From positions 21,142,001 through 21,206,000 of the forward strand of contig OY292275.1 of the NCBI GenBank assembly GCA_958496175.1: DNA of 64,000 nucleotides. The letters are read 5' to 3'. Made by a program: the position numbers and the translations under genes. A model generated the notes under the pieces. It saw only the letters and a program-made list of their open reading frames with translations, made no database searches and had not been told where the DNA came from. The stretch comes from Sisyra terminalis (Eukaryota; Arthropoda; Insecta; Neuroptera; Sisyridae). Numbering within the stretch: position 1 is the first letter of the stretch; every line of letters begins with the position of its first letter. Below, one piece after another: positions 12,015 to 24,185 of the stretch.

Positions 12015-12175
12015 CTGTACTGGTGGCTGAGTGTTTTAGGTAATCGCTCTAAAACCTATAGATTTTAGGTTCGATCTTCGTATCGAGCAAATTTTCAATG
12101 TTTCTCGATTTACGGATTTTTATTAACGTTAGAGTGATTTAAGGCCTTAGAAGTTACAAAATGGCAATAAATAAA
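12015..12175 (+). mobile_element. tRNA-derived SINE copy
   Basis: Head contains TGGTGGCTGAGTG (A-box-like) and AGGTTCGATC (B-box-like) about 50 bases apart. The body follows: TTCGTATCGAGCAAATTTTC, TTTCTCGATTTACGG, TATTAACGTTAGAGTG, AAGGCCTTAG. These blocks recur in the same order in the other copies of the family. Confidence 0.7.
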
Positions 12176-14914
12176 ATACTTTATTGTAGAAATCAATAAT
12201 GTAAGGATAATTTAAATATTATTATGATTGAAAAAAACTGCTTGAAAAATAGTTTCAACATACGTATTTACAAGGTAATTTAATATTTATAGACATCCTT
12301 TTTTTTATTATATTCGCTTAATACCTCGTGTGACAAGATAATTCAATTCTTGTGTGGGTTAACCTACTCAGACACGATTTCCGAGGAATAAGTGGGTCGG
12401 AATGTGTAAGGTGTCTCGGCAGATCGCTGAAGATTCAAAAGTAAAAACCGTTATCCAAGTGTTTTTTAATCTCCAAAATATACAACTATATATAATATTA
12501 TTTTATTTGTGCTAACTGTTTCTTTTTTTTTACTTTTTTTAAGATTTTCAATCGTAAATATTTTTAATATTTTCTAGACTAAAGATACCTGTATAATGGT
12601 ACATTCAATTTGCATGTATTTATTCTTTACTATACAAGTTATCATACATTGGTATTGCAATTCATTGTGGCTTTTGTGTAATTTTGTTAGTTCCGAAAAT
12701 TTTATTGTGCAAGGTGATGAGGTATTACGCACTCTGTGAAAGTAGAAATCTTATCCGAATTATCAATTTGCAAATTTTTACACTTAACAAGTTGATCTTG
12801 ATTTAAATTCTGATATAACTGGATTATTAGAGAAAAATATGAACATTGAAACTAGATCATATAAACATTTTTTTTTCAATTTCAATATACGATTAAGTGC
12901 AATTTTTCTAAATTTGATAATATATTTAAACAAACGACTTTTAATTAGCCTCATTTCATTTCTTTTAATTTATTGGCAGTTTTTCAATCAATACAATAAA
13001 AAAAACCCATTCGTATATTATTGCATCATTTAAAATCATTTAAAAAATTTCATTAATTTCAATTGCGAAAATTTGTGTTTGGTTATTTTTTAATTTTTAC
13101 ATTTATTTGTGTATGCTTTAAGGCGTTTTCTCAAGAGAAATGTTAAAATCACTACTTGAACTGGTCAGTGACTTATAAAAATTAGAGCAAGGTAAAATAA
13201 AATGAATAGAAAATTGATATTTTTTGACTTAACGGTGTTTAATACTGTTAAGCTTTTTAAGACATTTTTAATAGTTTGGTAACTGTAATTATAGCTCATT
13301 ACAAATAATATATCTTAAAAATGCATTGTAAAATGGAACACTAAATATATACTTATTGAAATGTATTTTTATAGCACTTCTTACTTGCTTCCAAAAACCG
13401 TATTAAAAAATCTAAATTTTAAACATACTAAGTTTTAAAGAGATTGTCTTTTTTATTCGATATCGATTTTCAATGAAAACAGATTGGATATTTATTTTGG
13501 AGCAACCTACGAGTATATAGAGTATAAAACTTTGAAATGAAGATTGATTATCGAGGTCTGATACTTGCAAGGATTATCGTAGATATTCTAAACCAATATC
13601 TTTTATAAGACGTTGACCTTTGCGTTGGCCTTATTCAGCAATTTCTATGCAAATTATTCATTTTTGAATCAGTGGTTATGTTTTGAGGCTTAGTTCCTCT
13701 TTGTTATGATGACAAGTATAATAAATAATTAATAAGTACGTTTTCTTGCAATTACAATTACACATAATATTCTATGGTTTCAATAAGCATAATTATGTTT
13801 ATAAATAACATAGACATATGATAATATATTCTTTGAAATTTTTTTACACCATGACAAAATTTCATACCATACGTGTGAATGTTTGAAATATGTTTTAGAA
13901 TCTAATACTTTATCATTTCATATTTTGTCAATAAATTTAACATTGTGAATACTACACTTTTGAATTGTCCAATAATTTATTTCAACAATCCCAATTTTGA
14001 CATTTCAATGTATAAGTAAGTAATATGTAAATGTAAAAAATAACTAAGTATAAATTTATGAAAATGATTAATTAAAATTAGTATATCAATGTCATTAGTG
14101 TCATTATAAATTAACCCTTAGGATTTGTCTATGGTGGTCTATGCTCCACAGAATTACAAAAACTGCCGACATATGCGATTTAAATCTCAAATAATGACTT
14201 AGTGTTTCCTTGGCATTAATGATAAGTTTAACCTAAACCTAATAAAGAACAAATTTTCTGCCATCCAATTATTAATAACTTTCATAATCTCGTTTCCTGA
14301 ATCAATGAATTTGTATATAATTAAAATCTTTTGAAGGCAACAAACTTATCAATAGTAATAAAAAAACGAACTTGGAAATAAAATATTGATTTTTCATTTA
14401 TACATAGGTACCTACATTATTGAAAAAGCTATAAAACCAATTTAACGATTTTCACTTTCATCTATGTATATCTTAATAAGGAAATAATACGTTTTTGGAA
14501 CATTGCTAAAAGCATCCGAATACATATGAAGACTAATTGAAATTAAATAACAAAAGATAGTTTTTAGAACCATTACGCTTAGAAACTTTAAGAACTTGTA
14601 CTTTTTATCTTCATTATTTAACTGAGAAATAATGAAATTTAATAAATTTCTATATATAAGATGATAAGCAGGCATTTAAATTTGAACCAAAAAGGAAGGT
14701 GAAAAATTGGCATCCATTCCAATAGTTTATTGTATTTTTTAAACGGGCAAATGACTAAATTTCTATAAATATATTATTAAAGTGAGTAATTTTAAAATAT
14801 TCCTGTATTAAGATATCTGGTTCTTATATAAAGCATACATTTTTGTCAAAGAATATTATCCTCATTATTAAAATATAGAATTGAAAATATATAATTATAA
14901 ATTTTATTAAATGA
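12176..14914. other. Non-coding tract
   Basis: AT-rich sequence. Frames at 12839-13033 (plus) and 14442-14675 (minus) are hydrophobic, low-complexity and resemble no family I know. No other repeat was recognised. Confidence 0.5.
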
Positions 14915-14922
14915 ATCAGGTA

Positions 14923-15169
14923 CAGTGGTGTAGTGTGGGTTTTCGCCGCCCGGAGCTGACCAAAAATGATTCGCCCCCTATTTTCATCAATAGTTAAGAA
15001 AATTGTTAAAAAGTCAAATACCTTTAATTTCTTTAATTATTTAGAAATGTACTCTTCGTGTTTTTCTTAAAGCAAAATCTTTGATACAATTATTAGTGTA
15101 AATACGCCGCCCTTTTTAATATACCACTCGGGATCACATTTTCCCTCCCCCTTCCTCGATACGTTACTG
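14923..15169. mobile_element. hAT-like non-autonomous element with 8-bp target duplication
   Basis: The 247-bp segment starts CAGTGGTGTAGTG and ends CGATACGTTACTG, degenerate inverted termini close to the CAGTGGCGTAGC type seen in insect DNA elements. It is flanked by ATCAGGTA (14915-14922) and ATCAGATA (15170-15177), matching at seven of eight bases, the size expected for hAT. The interior is not coding. Near-copies occur at 1328-1545 (minus) and 36235-36380 (plus). Confidence 0.65.
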
Positions 15170-15388
15170 ATCAGATATTGACAATAAAATCAAATTGACA
15201 ATAAAACCAATTAAAAGTGTAGACAAAACTAGTTATGTGTTACCAACTCAATCCTTTATTCTTTTTAAAATATTAAATTTTGTAATCCTAATGATCAAAA
15301 CTAAAAAAAAAACAGTTACACAAGTGTCATCCGTTAATCCGTCTTTACGTTGTTTGAATTAAATTAGGAGTTGAATCATCTTTTCACC

Positions 15389-15405
15389 ATATATATATAT
15401 ATATA
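15389..15405. repeat. (AT)n microsatellite
   Basis: About eight uninterrupted AT units. Confidence 0.85.
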
Positions 15406-15510
15406 GAACCCAACGTCTTTCTGTTTGTTTAGTAATGAGTCAATTACTGGTAGTCTGATAAATATTATTATTTTTTTACGCTGTTCATTAATTGTGCTTC
15501 TTTTTTTTAG

Positions 15511-15639
15511 AATATATTTGGCTACGATAAGAAACGTAAAACAGTAACAAGAAGTAATGGTAGTACGTCAAATCAAGAAATAATAAATCGTTACAAATGG
15601 ATTAAGCAGCGAACAACGGAAACAATTTGTATTGGATAG
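15511..15639 (+). CDS. Possible 3'-terminal exon, product unknown
   Basis: I do not recognise this protein. A clean acceptor-like run (TTGTGCTTCTTTTTTTTAG, AG at 15509-15510) is followed by 42 codons open in only one frame, beginning NIFGYDKKRKTVTRS and ending in a TAG at 15637-15639. The segment is purine-rich, hydrophilic and less AT-rich than its flanks, unlike the hydrophobic spurious frames elsewhere. A perfect AATAAA poly(A) signal lies 187 bases downstream at 15826-15831, as for a last exon. Against it: 42 codons can be open by chance, no partner exon was found on the plus strand, and AATAAA is common in AT-rich DNA. It may also be a retroelement fragment. Confidence 0.2.
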   Translation, partial: NIFGYDKKRKTVTRSNGSTSNQEIINRYKWIKQRTTETICIG

Positions 15640-15831
15640 AAGGGACATAATCACATGTTATGTATCTTGGTAATAGGTTTAACTTGCAATGGTTTGAAGA
15701 TTTAAAAAAACTGGCATTTTTTCCTTTACCACAAGATTATTTTTATGAAGAGCAATTAATTTGATGTATGTATTTTAAGCAATTCTAAGTAACCATTTTC
15801 TTTAATATATTGCTTTTGCATGTATAATAAA

Positions 15832-18800
15832 TGTTCTCTGACCAACAATATTTCGTTATCTCTGCCTTTAAAACCGCAGGTTAAAACTATTAGATGAAAA
15901 AATTATTATGCCTCACAGGTAAAGATATGGAAATCAATTAATACTTGAAATAATATTTTCTGTTTATTCAATATAACATATTAAAGTAGGCCACTTAGAG
16001 GAAGAAAAAGAAAAACAAAACAAAAAAACAAAAAGAAACAGAAACTATAAAAAGTTTAAAATAATATTTATTCTTCTTAATATTGATAATGTTAGAACGT
16101 TTAGTTAAATAAATTACCAAAATTTTTTAAAATAAGATTACTTTTTAAAAAAATATTTTATGGAATTAGTCGAAAAATTAACATAAATAATAAAAAAGAA
16201 AATAAATTTTGCTGATTTATTAAAGAGAAAAGAGAAATATTTGTATAATTAACATTCTAAAGAGTAGGGTACTTATGTTTAAATTACTTAGAATCTACAT
16301 CCAAACCTTGGCTTAGAACTGTACAGTTCAATAATTGCATGCATGATGCACCTTATCAAAGAATTTATCAAGTGGTATAATTTACCCACAATGACAATTA
16401 AAATTTTAAGATAAATGGGTATTGAACGGAAAAATTTCGAGAGGAAAATTTGGCTTCTTAGTTATTGTCATCCCATGAAACTTGTAGGTACACACCAAGG
16501 GTGGCCACTTATGAAGCTAAGGGAGTCGCAATCCAGTCTTTAATATTGTATAAAGAGCCAGACACAAATACTTTTTTTTATTTATTATAATTCCATATTC
16601 TCAGAAGTCCCAAAAAAAAAAAATAAATATAATCATAACAAATAAACCTAAAAATATAACTATTAAGACTGTGAAGAAATCTATATCAGAAAACTATAAC
16701 TGGTATTAAAATCTAAGAAAAATCCCTATAAAGTTAAGGAAAACTATACAATTGTGTCATAAATAATTCACGGATCTTGTAAAACTTTGATGGAAACCGC
16801 ACTTGACTCACTGAGGAGGCACATGCGGCTCTCGGAGCCGCCATTGCTTATGTTTGGTATATTCAAACTTAGGTTTCTAGCTCTAATTTTTATAACCATT
16901 AGTATGAAAGTAACGAAAATGTCGTTAATACAGAGCTTTGTGTGTGAAATTTTCTTACCTACCCAATTCCCAGAATTATCAAATTATAATTTGTAACATT
17001 TAAATTTGAATGTGTGATTAAAATTTGAATGAATAATTAATGAAAAAAATCTAGTTAATAATTCTGCCCCCCATTAATTTTTCTTATTTTTTTTTATAAT
17101 ATTACATTGGCCAATCATTTTTAAAAAGTAGTTTGGTATTTGTTATTTTACTTTATTTGGGTTTTTTATGTTTTATTTGGCAGGGTTTCCTTATACGGAT
17201 ACCTTATACGGATTTACCGTTATATAATTATTATAATTTAAAGTTATTTTATTTACTATAATTAATAGAATATGCGAGTAGACCATGATATTATATTATG
17301 GTGTTATTATTGATAAATTATTTTTACTCCAGCGGCTACAAAATTTTCCGAAATACTTAGGTAAATGTTTCAAATTTTAATTGTTAAAATGAAGTGGAAA
17401 TCAAATTTATTGTAGTGGTTATATTGGAACATTTACAAGAATCAATTATCAATATGTATACAAGAATCAATGTTAATAATTTTTTAGCTTTTAGAAGACA
17501 TAAAAATAAATTCCCCGATTATTTAACGTATTTGTAATAAAAAGCTATATTTCCAATCGAAATTCAATTTCGAATTATTTGTAAGTTTTACAATTATTTC
17601 TAAATATTTTATCGAATGTTAATTTAAAAAGAATGTTTTAAATAAGACGTGAAGATTTTCGAACAAAGATTATCCAAAAATTGTTTCGATTATCTAAATT
17701 AAACTCAATTATTTTTATGTCGATTATGTGAATTTGTAAGCCGTTTTAAGTGAAAGAAAAATAAATAAAAAATCAATGAGCAATAAAAAAATATTTTTTT
17801 GAAAATATCTAGTTAAATTAAAACACATTCAATGATGTAGAAATGAAATAAGAACGGAAATCAATTCATTACGAAACTTATCGAAATTTATCGCTTGAGC
17901 TAATCAAGAAAATGAAAGCGATTAACATAATCAAATGACATCATTTTAATCTCGTTTACAGAAATCCAAATTCGTAAAAACCTACTGTTCATTTTTTCAT
18001 GAAAATTCAAAGCAAAAAAAGTATATAATGCAACGAAAAATGCGGTAATATTTTACAGTGGCTATTTGTCTCAAGGTGGACAACTTTAAATTCTTTAATT
18101 ATATATGTTAGTGTTATAAAGTCAAAAGTTGACTAATTTTATTGAATTTGAAAAACTTTAGTAGATTTAGATTTTTCTGGTTTGAAAGAAGTCATATTTG
18201 CCAATTATAAGCAAAAAATTGTATATTGGTACACAAAGAACATAGACATATGATTTTTATAGAAAGGCCTTTAGATCTGATGCATTTGCATTTGTTATTA
18301 TAACTCTTTGCTATAGGTCCAATTAGAAGCGTCTAAAGTTCTAAATGTTAGAGTTATTATACTATTAAATAAATATAAACTTTCTATAATTGTAAGTAAT
18401 AGGCGATAAATAATATAATTCTTATAAATAGTAAAATTATTTCTTAACATTATACTTTTAACTTTCTCCGTCTTTCTTGTATTATAAGGGATGTAACTAA
18501 TTACATCAAACATTACATATAATACGTTAATATTGTACAACTTCATATAAATGTACTACAGTTGCCTGAGATTTTTTCTCGCTTCTTATACCGTAAGATA
18601 ATTAATACTACTTCAACGTCATAAAAAGTAATTTGACTAGAAAAACATGTTATTATATTTGACCAATTTATTGGGTATACATCATATACATTGGTATGTA
18701 GATGTGGTGTAAATTGTCATTAAAATTTTGAACCATTGACCATTTTTATACATTTTGATTTCCTGTTTTCAAAATTGCACACTTTATTACAACTAGATTT

Positions 18801-19299
18801 TTTATTTTTATTTTAAGTCTTAATAAATTTAAGTTCATATTGAGAATATAACAGATTGAAATCAAATTAAACTTTTTCGCTGACATTAAACAGTTATACT
18901 GTTTATACAATATAAAAATATATTGTGTTTTTATTTATCTAATATAATTAAGTAAAGTAAACTATAAACATAAATTTGAATAAAAGTTTAAACATATGTA
19001 TTATTGGCAAATTGTCCAGATACTTATTTCGATTGCCAAGATCTTCCGCAGTGGTCATCATGTAGTATAGGTTCAATTTCATCACACTTTACTGATACCA
19101 AACGTCATCTTCAATGTTACCGTAGACATGTAACATGAGGATTAGGACAAGGAAATTATAAAATAATAATAGAGGCTGAGAACATAGAGAAAATGTGTCA
19201 GCATTAAAAAAAAGAAGACAGCTCGTACTTATAGTAAGGAATTTTGTATCTGTTTTCTTTGAGGTTGACTAAATATTAGTCGAAATTTTTTATGGCACT
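15832..19299. other. Non-coding tract
   Basis: AT-rich sequence with simple A-rich stretches (about 16000-16040). A degraded DNA-transposon segment at 16489-16855 is listed separately. A short direct repeat of TTATACGGAT occurs near 17190-17212. No credible gene was seen. Confidence 0.5.
16489..16855. mobile_element. Degraded hAT-like element (weak)
   Basis: The left part has CAAGGGTGGCCACTTATGAA, GGGAGTCGCAATCC and AAAGAGCCAGAC. The right part has GAGGCACATGCGGCTCTCGG then AGCCGCCATTGC. GCGGCTCT/GAGCCGC stretches near both ends are typical of hAT-derived repeats in animals, but the termini do not pair well and no target duplication is visible, so the limits are approximate. Confidence 0.35.
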
Positions 19300-19445
19300 A
19301 ACTTATATCTTACATGTAATTCAATGATACGATCCTGTGTTATCTATCAACTACAAGAACCAAAATGTTCCAGCGATGATGTTAACTTCAAGCATTGCCT
19401 AAAGAAGTTAAATAATGTACTAACAAAGCGCTATACAAATTATAA
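19300..19445. repeat. Dispersed repeat, copy 1
   Basis: Aligns with 28228-28385: both contain a TTCT/CCTGT...CATCAACT-like stretch, GAACCARAATGTTCCARCGA, YGATGTTAAC, TATTGCCT or CATTGCCT, AAGAAGTT, then a region with ACATCAAAT and TTCCCGAGAAA. Neither copy has a long frame of its own. Family not recognised. Confidence 0.6.
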
Positions 19446-19935
19446 AAATGACATCAAATCGTTTTTTTATCTAAGTTCCCGAGAAAAATCTTACCAATAT
19501 CAAAACAACATGTATGAAATCCAACACACAGCTAATTGATAAGATTCATTCTCTATCCAGTGTTCCGGTTTCAGCTAGTTTTATGGTTGTTTTCTCATAT
19601 CATATTTATATGAACAAAGCATTAAATAATTAAAAGGATAGCATGGCTTACTCAATGTTGACCAAAGAATTAAAAATACCTACTACTACGACATACGAAG
19701 TAATGTCTAAAACAGAAATGATCGATCGACCAATAGAGACTTGATATTCCCTCATAATTAGTTGAATAACCTGTTTCTATATAAAATTACTGGTTCCTGA
19801 ATTGCTTTGAAAACAATCAACAATGAAATATGACGTCGTCACTAATTCAACTAATCCTGTGTTTGATCAAGAAAAGCTAACTCAAAACTTAAGTTTCTGC
19901 TTTTTTCGTTTTTAAGTTAATAAAGCATTTGTTTA

Positions 19936-20800
19936 TCACTTCTTCTTCTTCTTAATCCAAACATCGTTGCTGATGTTTGGTGAATAATATGGTTTTTTAA
20001 CTCGGAGTATTCTTAATTTCTCAGGATCTGCTGGACGATTCTTCTAAAGCGATTATGCACCGAATTCGCGAGCTCTTCCACCACTTCAATCCAAGAGGTC
20101 AGTGATCGTCCGCGATTCCTTTTCTCTTTAGGTCGTCCTTGTACCATTAATTTTTCCATGTTATCGTGACACGCGATATGTCCAAAAAACCTGAAAATTC
20201 GTCCATATATTGGTGAAGAGAATGTTTGAACTGGCTTGCCTTCGTTTAAGATAGAAACATTTATTCTTCTAGACGTCCAAATGGGTTCTGCAACATTCTC
20301 CTTCAAATCCACATTTCGAAGGCACCAAATCGTCGGCGGTCAAATCAATTAAAAGTACAACTTTTCGAAGCATAGGAAAAAATAGGAAAAACCAGGGTTT
20401 TAAACAATCTGATTTTCGTGGTTTTAGTTTTGTTGCGATTTTTTCATAAATCGTTGTGTCATGGTAGACCGAACAATTTCGATACGTCGTCTAATTTCGT
20501 GTTTGCATGAACCGGATTTAAGTTATATCGAGCCTAGATAAACTAGTCTATCCACAACTACGACGGAGCTTATTCTTTCCGGCTGATTTTGATGTTCGTT
20601 AGTGACGTCGACGAAAGTTATTTTGATCTTAATTGTGTTAATTTTTAGATCAAAATCTATACTCACGACTTTACACCTTCGAATAAGTTCCAGCAGCTAT
20701 CTCTAACTGTTCACAATTAAGGTTGTATCGTCTGTGAAATGAAGGTTGGAAAAATGTTTCCCGCTAATTTTAATTCCACCTTTCGATTCCTCTCTATTAA
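19936..20800 (-). mobile_element. RTE-like non-LTR retrotransposon, 5'-truncated and decayed
   Basis: Read on the minus strand, several broken frames give consecutive parts of a LINE reverse transcriptase. First comes GGIKISGKHFSNLHF then the catalytic-site remnant FTDDTTL (Asp pair encoded at about 20728-20736). Then come LIRRCKVVSI, RLVYLGSI and HEIRRRIEIVRSTMTQRF. A final open stretch at 20013-20312 has GRIFRFFGHIACHDNMEKLM, QGRPKEKRNRGRS and SWIEVVEE, the usual C-terminal end of these proteins. Stops and frame changes between blocks show it is dead. The copy ends in a hairpin (19957-19980) and a GAA-repeat tail (about 19938-19950), a typical LINE 3' end. The endonuclease and the N-terminal half are absent. 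Clade assignment to RTE is likely rather than certain. Confidence 0.85.
19957..19980 (-). repeat. 3'-end hairpin of the RTE-like element
   Basis: CCAAACATC, loop GTTGCT, GATGTTTGG: a perfect 9-bp stem located just inside the GAA-repeat tail. Its position suggests the 3' structure recognised by the element's own reverse transcriptase. Confidence 0.7.
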
Positions 20801-21261
20801 TCACTATTTACTAAGGGTATAATTTATACAGATGCAAATAATTATAACAATACGTTTCACATTGTTAAATAGTCTTAAATGTATGCATAACAAAAGATTG
20901 ACTATAAACCTTTTTGACTGTGTTGGATATTAATCTTCGTCATGAGGGAAGAATCTATAAATATTTTTACTTTGTATAGTACAATATAATGAACTTAAAT
21001 AACTTAACAATAATGTTTACGTCCTGATACTTAACATCTCTTCTTTGTTATCCTATGTCGAACTGCTACTATCCAACTTTCCAATTTCGGGAAGAATTTT
21101 ATTAATCGAAACTACTTTCAAACATATAAAGAATTTTAATTTTTACGCCTACTACTTAAAATGATCCGTATAGTTTATTAATAAAGTATGTTATAATTTT
21201 TTATGCTGGTTTCGTTTCTAATTCACATTTCTATTTTATTTTTACTATGAGTTGGATATAT

Positions 21262-21311
21262 TGACTGGACCGCAAAAATGTTCATCCCGGGCCGCGAGTT
21301 TGACAACCCTG
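21262..21311 (-). mobile_element. hAT-like terminal fragment
   Basis: The minus strand begins CAGGGTTGTCAAACTCGCGG followed by CCC and later TTGCGGTCCAGTC, a pattern typical of hAT-derived repeat ends in animals (CAGGGNTGTCAAACTCGCGG). Only one end is visible. Confidence 0.5.
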
Positions 21312-22070
21312 CCATAAAAATTAATTTCATATTCGATGGTAATTAGGTTTCTGTTTGATTTATACCATATTAGCTTTTTTTATTTGCACCAAATGTATCA
21401 TTCAAACTTCAATATATACATAATGCATATTGAACAGATAAATCTAGAGTAACCAACTCTCCAATTTAAATCCGGAGGCTCCAGAAAACTATGTACTCTC
21501 CGGACTCCAGTTTACAAAAATAAAATAAATAATCTTCGTTTTTTATTTTTGTGTAAAAACAAAAATTTTAATTTTCTTTCGCAATAATGATTGATTTTAT
21601 GGATGCAACAAAATGTACTAAACTATATTTATAATATTTTACCTACAATTTAGAGCAATTTAGTAGAGTATACAGTTATTTTGAGATAAATGAATTATTC
21701 ATTTAATTGTTTAACTAATTTGTTTTACCTTTTTAGCTATTCAGAACAGAAAAGAAAATCTTTTTTTATTTAATTCAATCTAGGTATTTATTTAATAGGT
21801 ACTCCTGGGCGGAGTAATTTCTAGATTTTTGAAATTTCGAGTTAGTAACCCTAGATAAATTCAAATAAGTGTGAAATAGTCCAAAGTCAAATTGAAATAA
21901 TTCGTCGTTGAGGCACTTTAATTTGAATATACCGTTAGATATGCTAATCTTTTTTCCTGTTAAATTATGCTTATTTGAAGCAAAATAAATATAATATTGA
22001 TTAAAGAAATTGATTATAAAACAATTGTTTTGGTGACTCTTTATCACCAGGTTTTTATCCAACTAAGTCA

Positions 22071-22088
22071 TATATATATATATATATT
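22071..22088. repeat. (TA)n microsatellite
   Basis: About nine TA units. Confidence 0.85.
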
Positions 22089-23732
22089 ATCGTTGCATCG
22101 GTGCATTTAACAGCATAGCATAATGGTTAAAAACTTTAAGTGATAATCTATTCATTTTACAAGTAAAAGTTAAGTGAAATGGTTATTTAAATTTATAATT
22201 TTTAATAAAATTTGATCTGTGAAAGGACTATTAAAATTAATTTTATATTTGTCAAACCAGTTTTGATTTTATTATATAGGAAGAATAAGTAAATCGACCT
22301 TGACTAAGTAAACATTTGTCGTAATTCTGTTATGCATTTTGAGAAAGTGAATAGACTCGTGATTAAGATGCAACTAATTTTAAAATTAAAGATAAAAGAA
22401 AATAGCACTTATTTATATAATACCATAAATTGTTGCTTTTCTCAGATTTGAGCAAATCGGTGAAGTCACGTGCACCGTGAATAGACGTATAGGCACTGAA
22501 AAAGCATTTAATTATATAAAATGAAAATACGCAAAATAGAAAGTGGACATGTTTAATAAGTATTGAAATAGTTTGGTGCTGAATGAATGAAAAACTATGA
22601 CAGAGTTGTATGAAATCGTCGGGGCTTGCGGATGTGATGTCACAAATTATTATCAACTTGATCAACGTAGAGGGGCCGCCGTTTTAGATCGTTGGAACGT
22701 TAAAGCGCTTTGTTTGTCACGATTACTAGATAATGTTAATAATAATTTTATCGTTTAAATTATTCTATTAAATTGTTCAATCTTCCACTTTTATTAGGGT
22801 AACAACCGTTGTTTTATTAATGAATTGATTTCAACGATTCATCCACGAGTATGTGTATGTGTTGAATACTCAATTTTGTTTTCTTCGAATCGAAATATCG
22901 AGTAGGTTTGAAACTTTTGCAATCACATTTAGTGTGATTATCTATTAAAAGACACTGTTCTATATAATATGCTAATGCCAATATATAGCTGAAACATTGC
23001 TGACCTTAATTACAACGCAGTGAAGTGAATTGGACAAGTTTTATAATTTTGAAACCAATTAATTAACAACTAATTCCAATTTAAACGGAATTAACGAAGA
23101 GTTATTATGTCTGTGTGTGATGATGCAAAATATTTTTAGCTAGAACTTTCTATTTAACAAAAAAAAAAAATTATTGACACAATTAAAAAAAATATAAGTT
23201 AATGTTTTATAAATGAGTAAGCAAATCATTACATAATTTTAGTAAATGAATTCATATCGACATTTATTATTTTACTTATTGGGAAAAATATTTAAAAATT
23301 ATATAATTCTACTAAGAGCTTTAGGTATACTAATTCAGGAGTTCCTGGGTAAAAATAATATTCGTCGTCTTTTACACTAAAACCATATAACTAAAAGCTT
23401 GCAATTCCAAATGTAGAATGTTATATTTTTACATGGTGTTGTTGAAATAAATAGGGAGAATATATATTGGCACGAATAGGTTTTTTGTAAGATAAAAAAT
23501 CACACATTTAATAAATATAAACTCACGTCAACTTTAACTTTATTAACGTCAATATTTAAACGACAAAAACATTTAAGCCAGCGATAAAAAAGAAAAAAGA
23601 AAAAAAAGGCTCTAGAACGCCAGAAAAGGCGAATGCACGACAGGTTTGCGTACAAGATCATATTGTACAAAATCAAATGCCCCTATTGGCCGTCAAGGGG
23701 CAGAAAAGTATTCCTTTTCTTTGGGTGCCCTT

Positions 23733-23935
23733 TCAATGGTGAATATTGGCGATTATCTTGGCAATTTTGATTTTTAATACAGCAGCGCGGAAGAGTCTTA
23801 TAGTGCTTTTTCCGAACCACTCACGAAGGTTGGCTAGCCAGGATGCCTTTCTTTTTTCCAGAGCTCTTTTTCTTTCAATCCGATCCTGAATGATAAGTTG
23901 GAGTAAGTGATATTTGTTGTTACGCATAGAAAAGT
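23733..23935 (-). mobile_element. Non-LTR retrotransposon fragment, C-terminal RT segment
   Basis: The minus frame reads MRNNKYHLLQLIIQDRIERK, then SWLANLREWFG, then LFRAAVLKIKIAKIIANIHH and a stop. The order [RNxxYxLLQLIIQ]-[SWLxNLRxWFG]-[LFRAAVxKxKIAxxIAN] is a recurrent C-terminal signature of insect LINE reverse-transcriptase proteins. The region from the stop to about 23580 may be the element's 3' UTR, ending in an A-rich/T-rich run (GGCTCTAGAACGCC nearby). The start is cut off: nothing upstream continues the frame. It is an old 5'-truncated insertion, not a host gene. Confidence 0.75.
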
Positions 23936-23974
23936 ATTATGGAACCTCAAAAAACGAAACTAGCTACGTAATAG

Positions 23975-24185
23975 AAACAATTAAGATGTAAGAAATATGA
24001 GGACATCTACAATGTAGGTAAACATGTCTTGGGGATAATGATACGACTTAAGTTGGTTGATATATCTAATGCGGCAAAATTAATATCGTTAGTTCAAAAG
24101 TGTAAGCGTGGACGTCCAGTTAAATCAAAAAAAGCGTTGATTCTACAATAAAAAACCTTTGTCTTATTCTTATTCTTATTTTTAT
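23975..24185 (+). pseudogene. Unrecognised open segment with AT-hook-like motif and TTCTTA tail
   Basis: From a stop at 23972 the plus frame stays open for 58 codons to TAA at 24149-24151. It contains LKLVDISNAAKLISLVQKC followed by KRGRPVKSKKALILQ. GRP flanked by basic residues matches an AT-hook core (encoded at 24104-24118). There is no initiating ATG at the 5' end. An A-run and a short (TCTTAT)n repeat (about 24163-24185) follow the stop, like the 3' tail of a non-LTR element. I think this is a retroelement's C-terminal remnant, but I cannot name the family; a small exon of a host DNA-binding protein is the alternative. Confidence 0.35.

Larger units (their letters stand above)
20801..23579. 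other. Non-coding tract
   Basis: AT-rich sequence. Contains a hAT-like end at 21262-21311 and an (AT)n run at 22071-22088. A slightly more G+C-rich patch near 22600-22720 (GGGGCCGCCGTTTTAGATCG, AAAGCGC) is not assigned. Minus frames at 21775-22062 and 22363-22665 look spurious. Confidence 0.5.

Noticed and set aside
20013..20312. 99-codon minus frame as a host gene
   Set aside because: It is the C-terminal part of an RTE-like reverse transcriptase, preceded by further decayed RT blocks and followed by a LINE-type tail.
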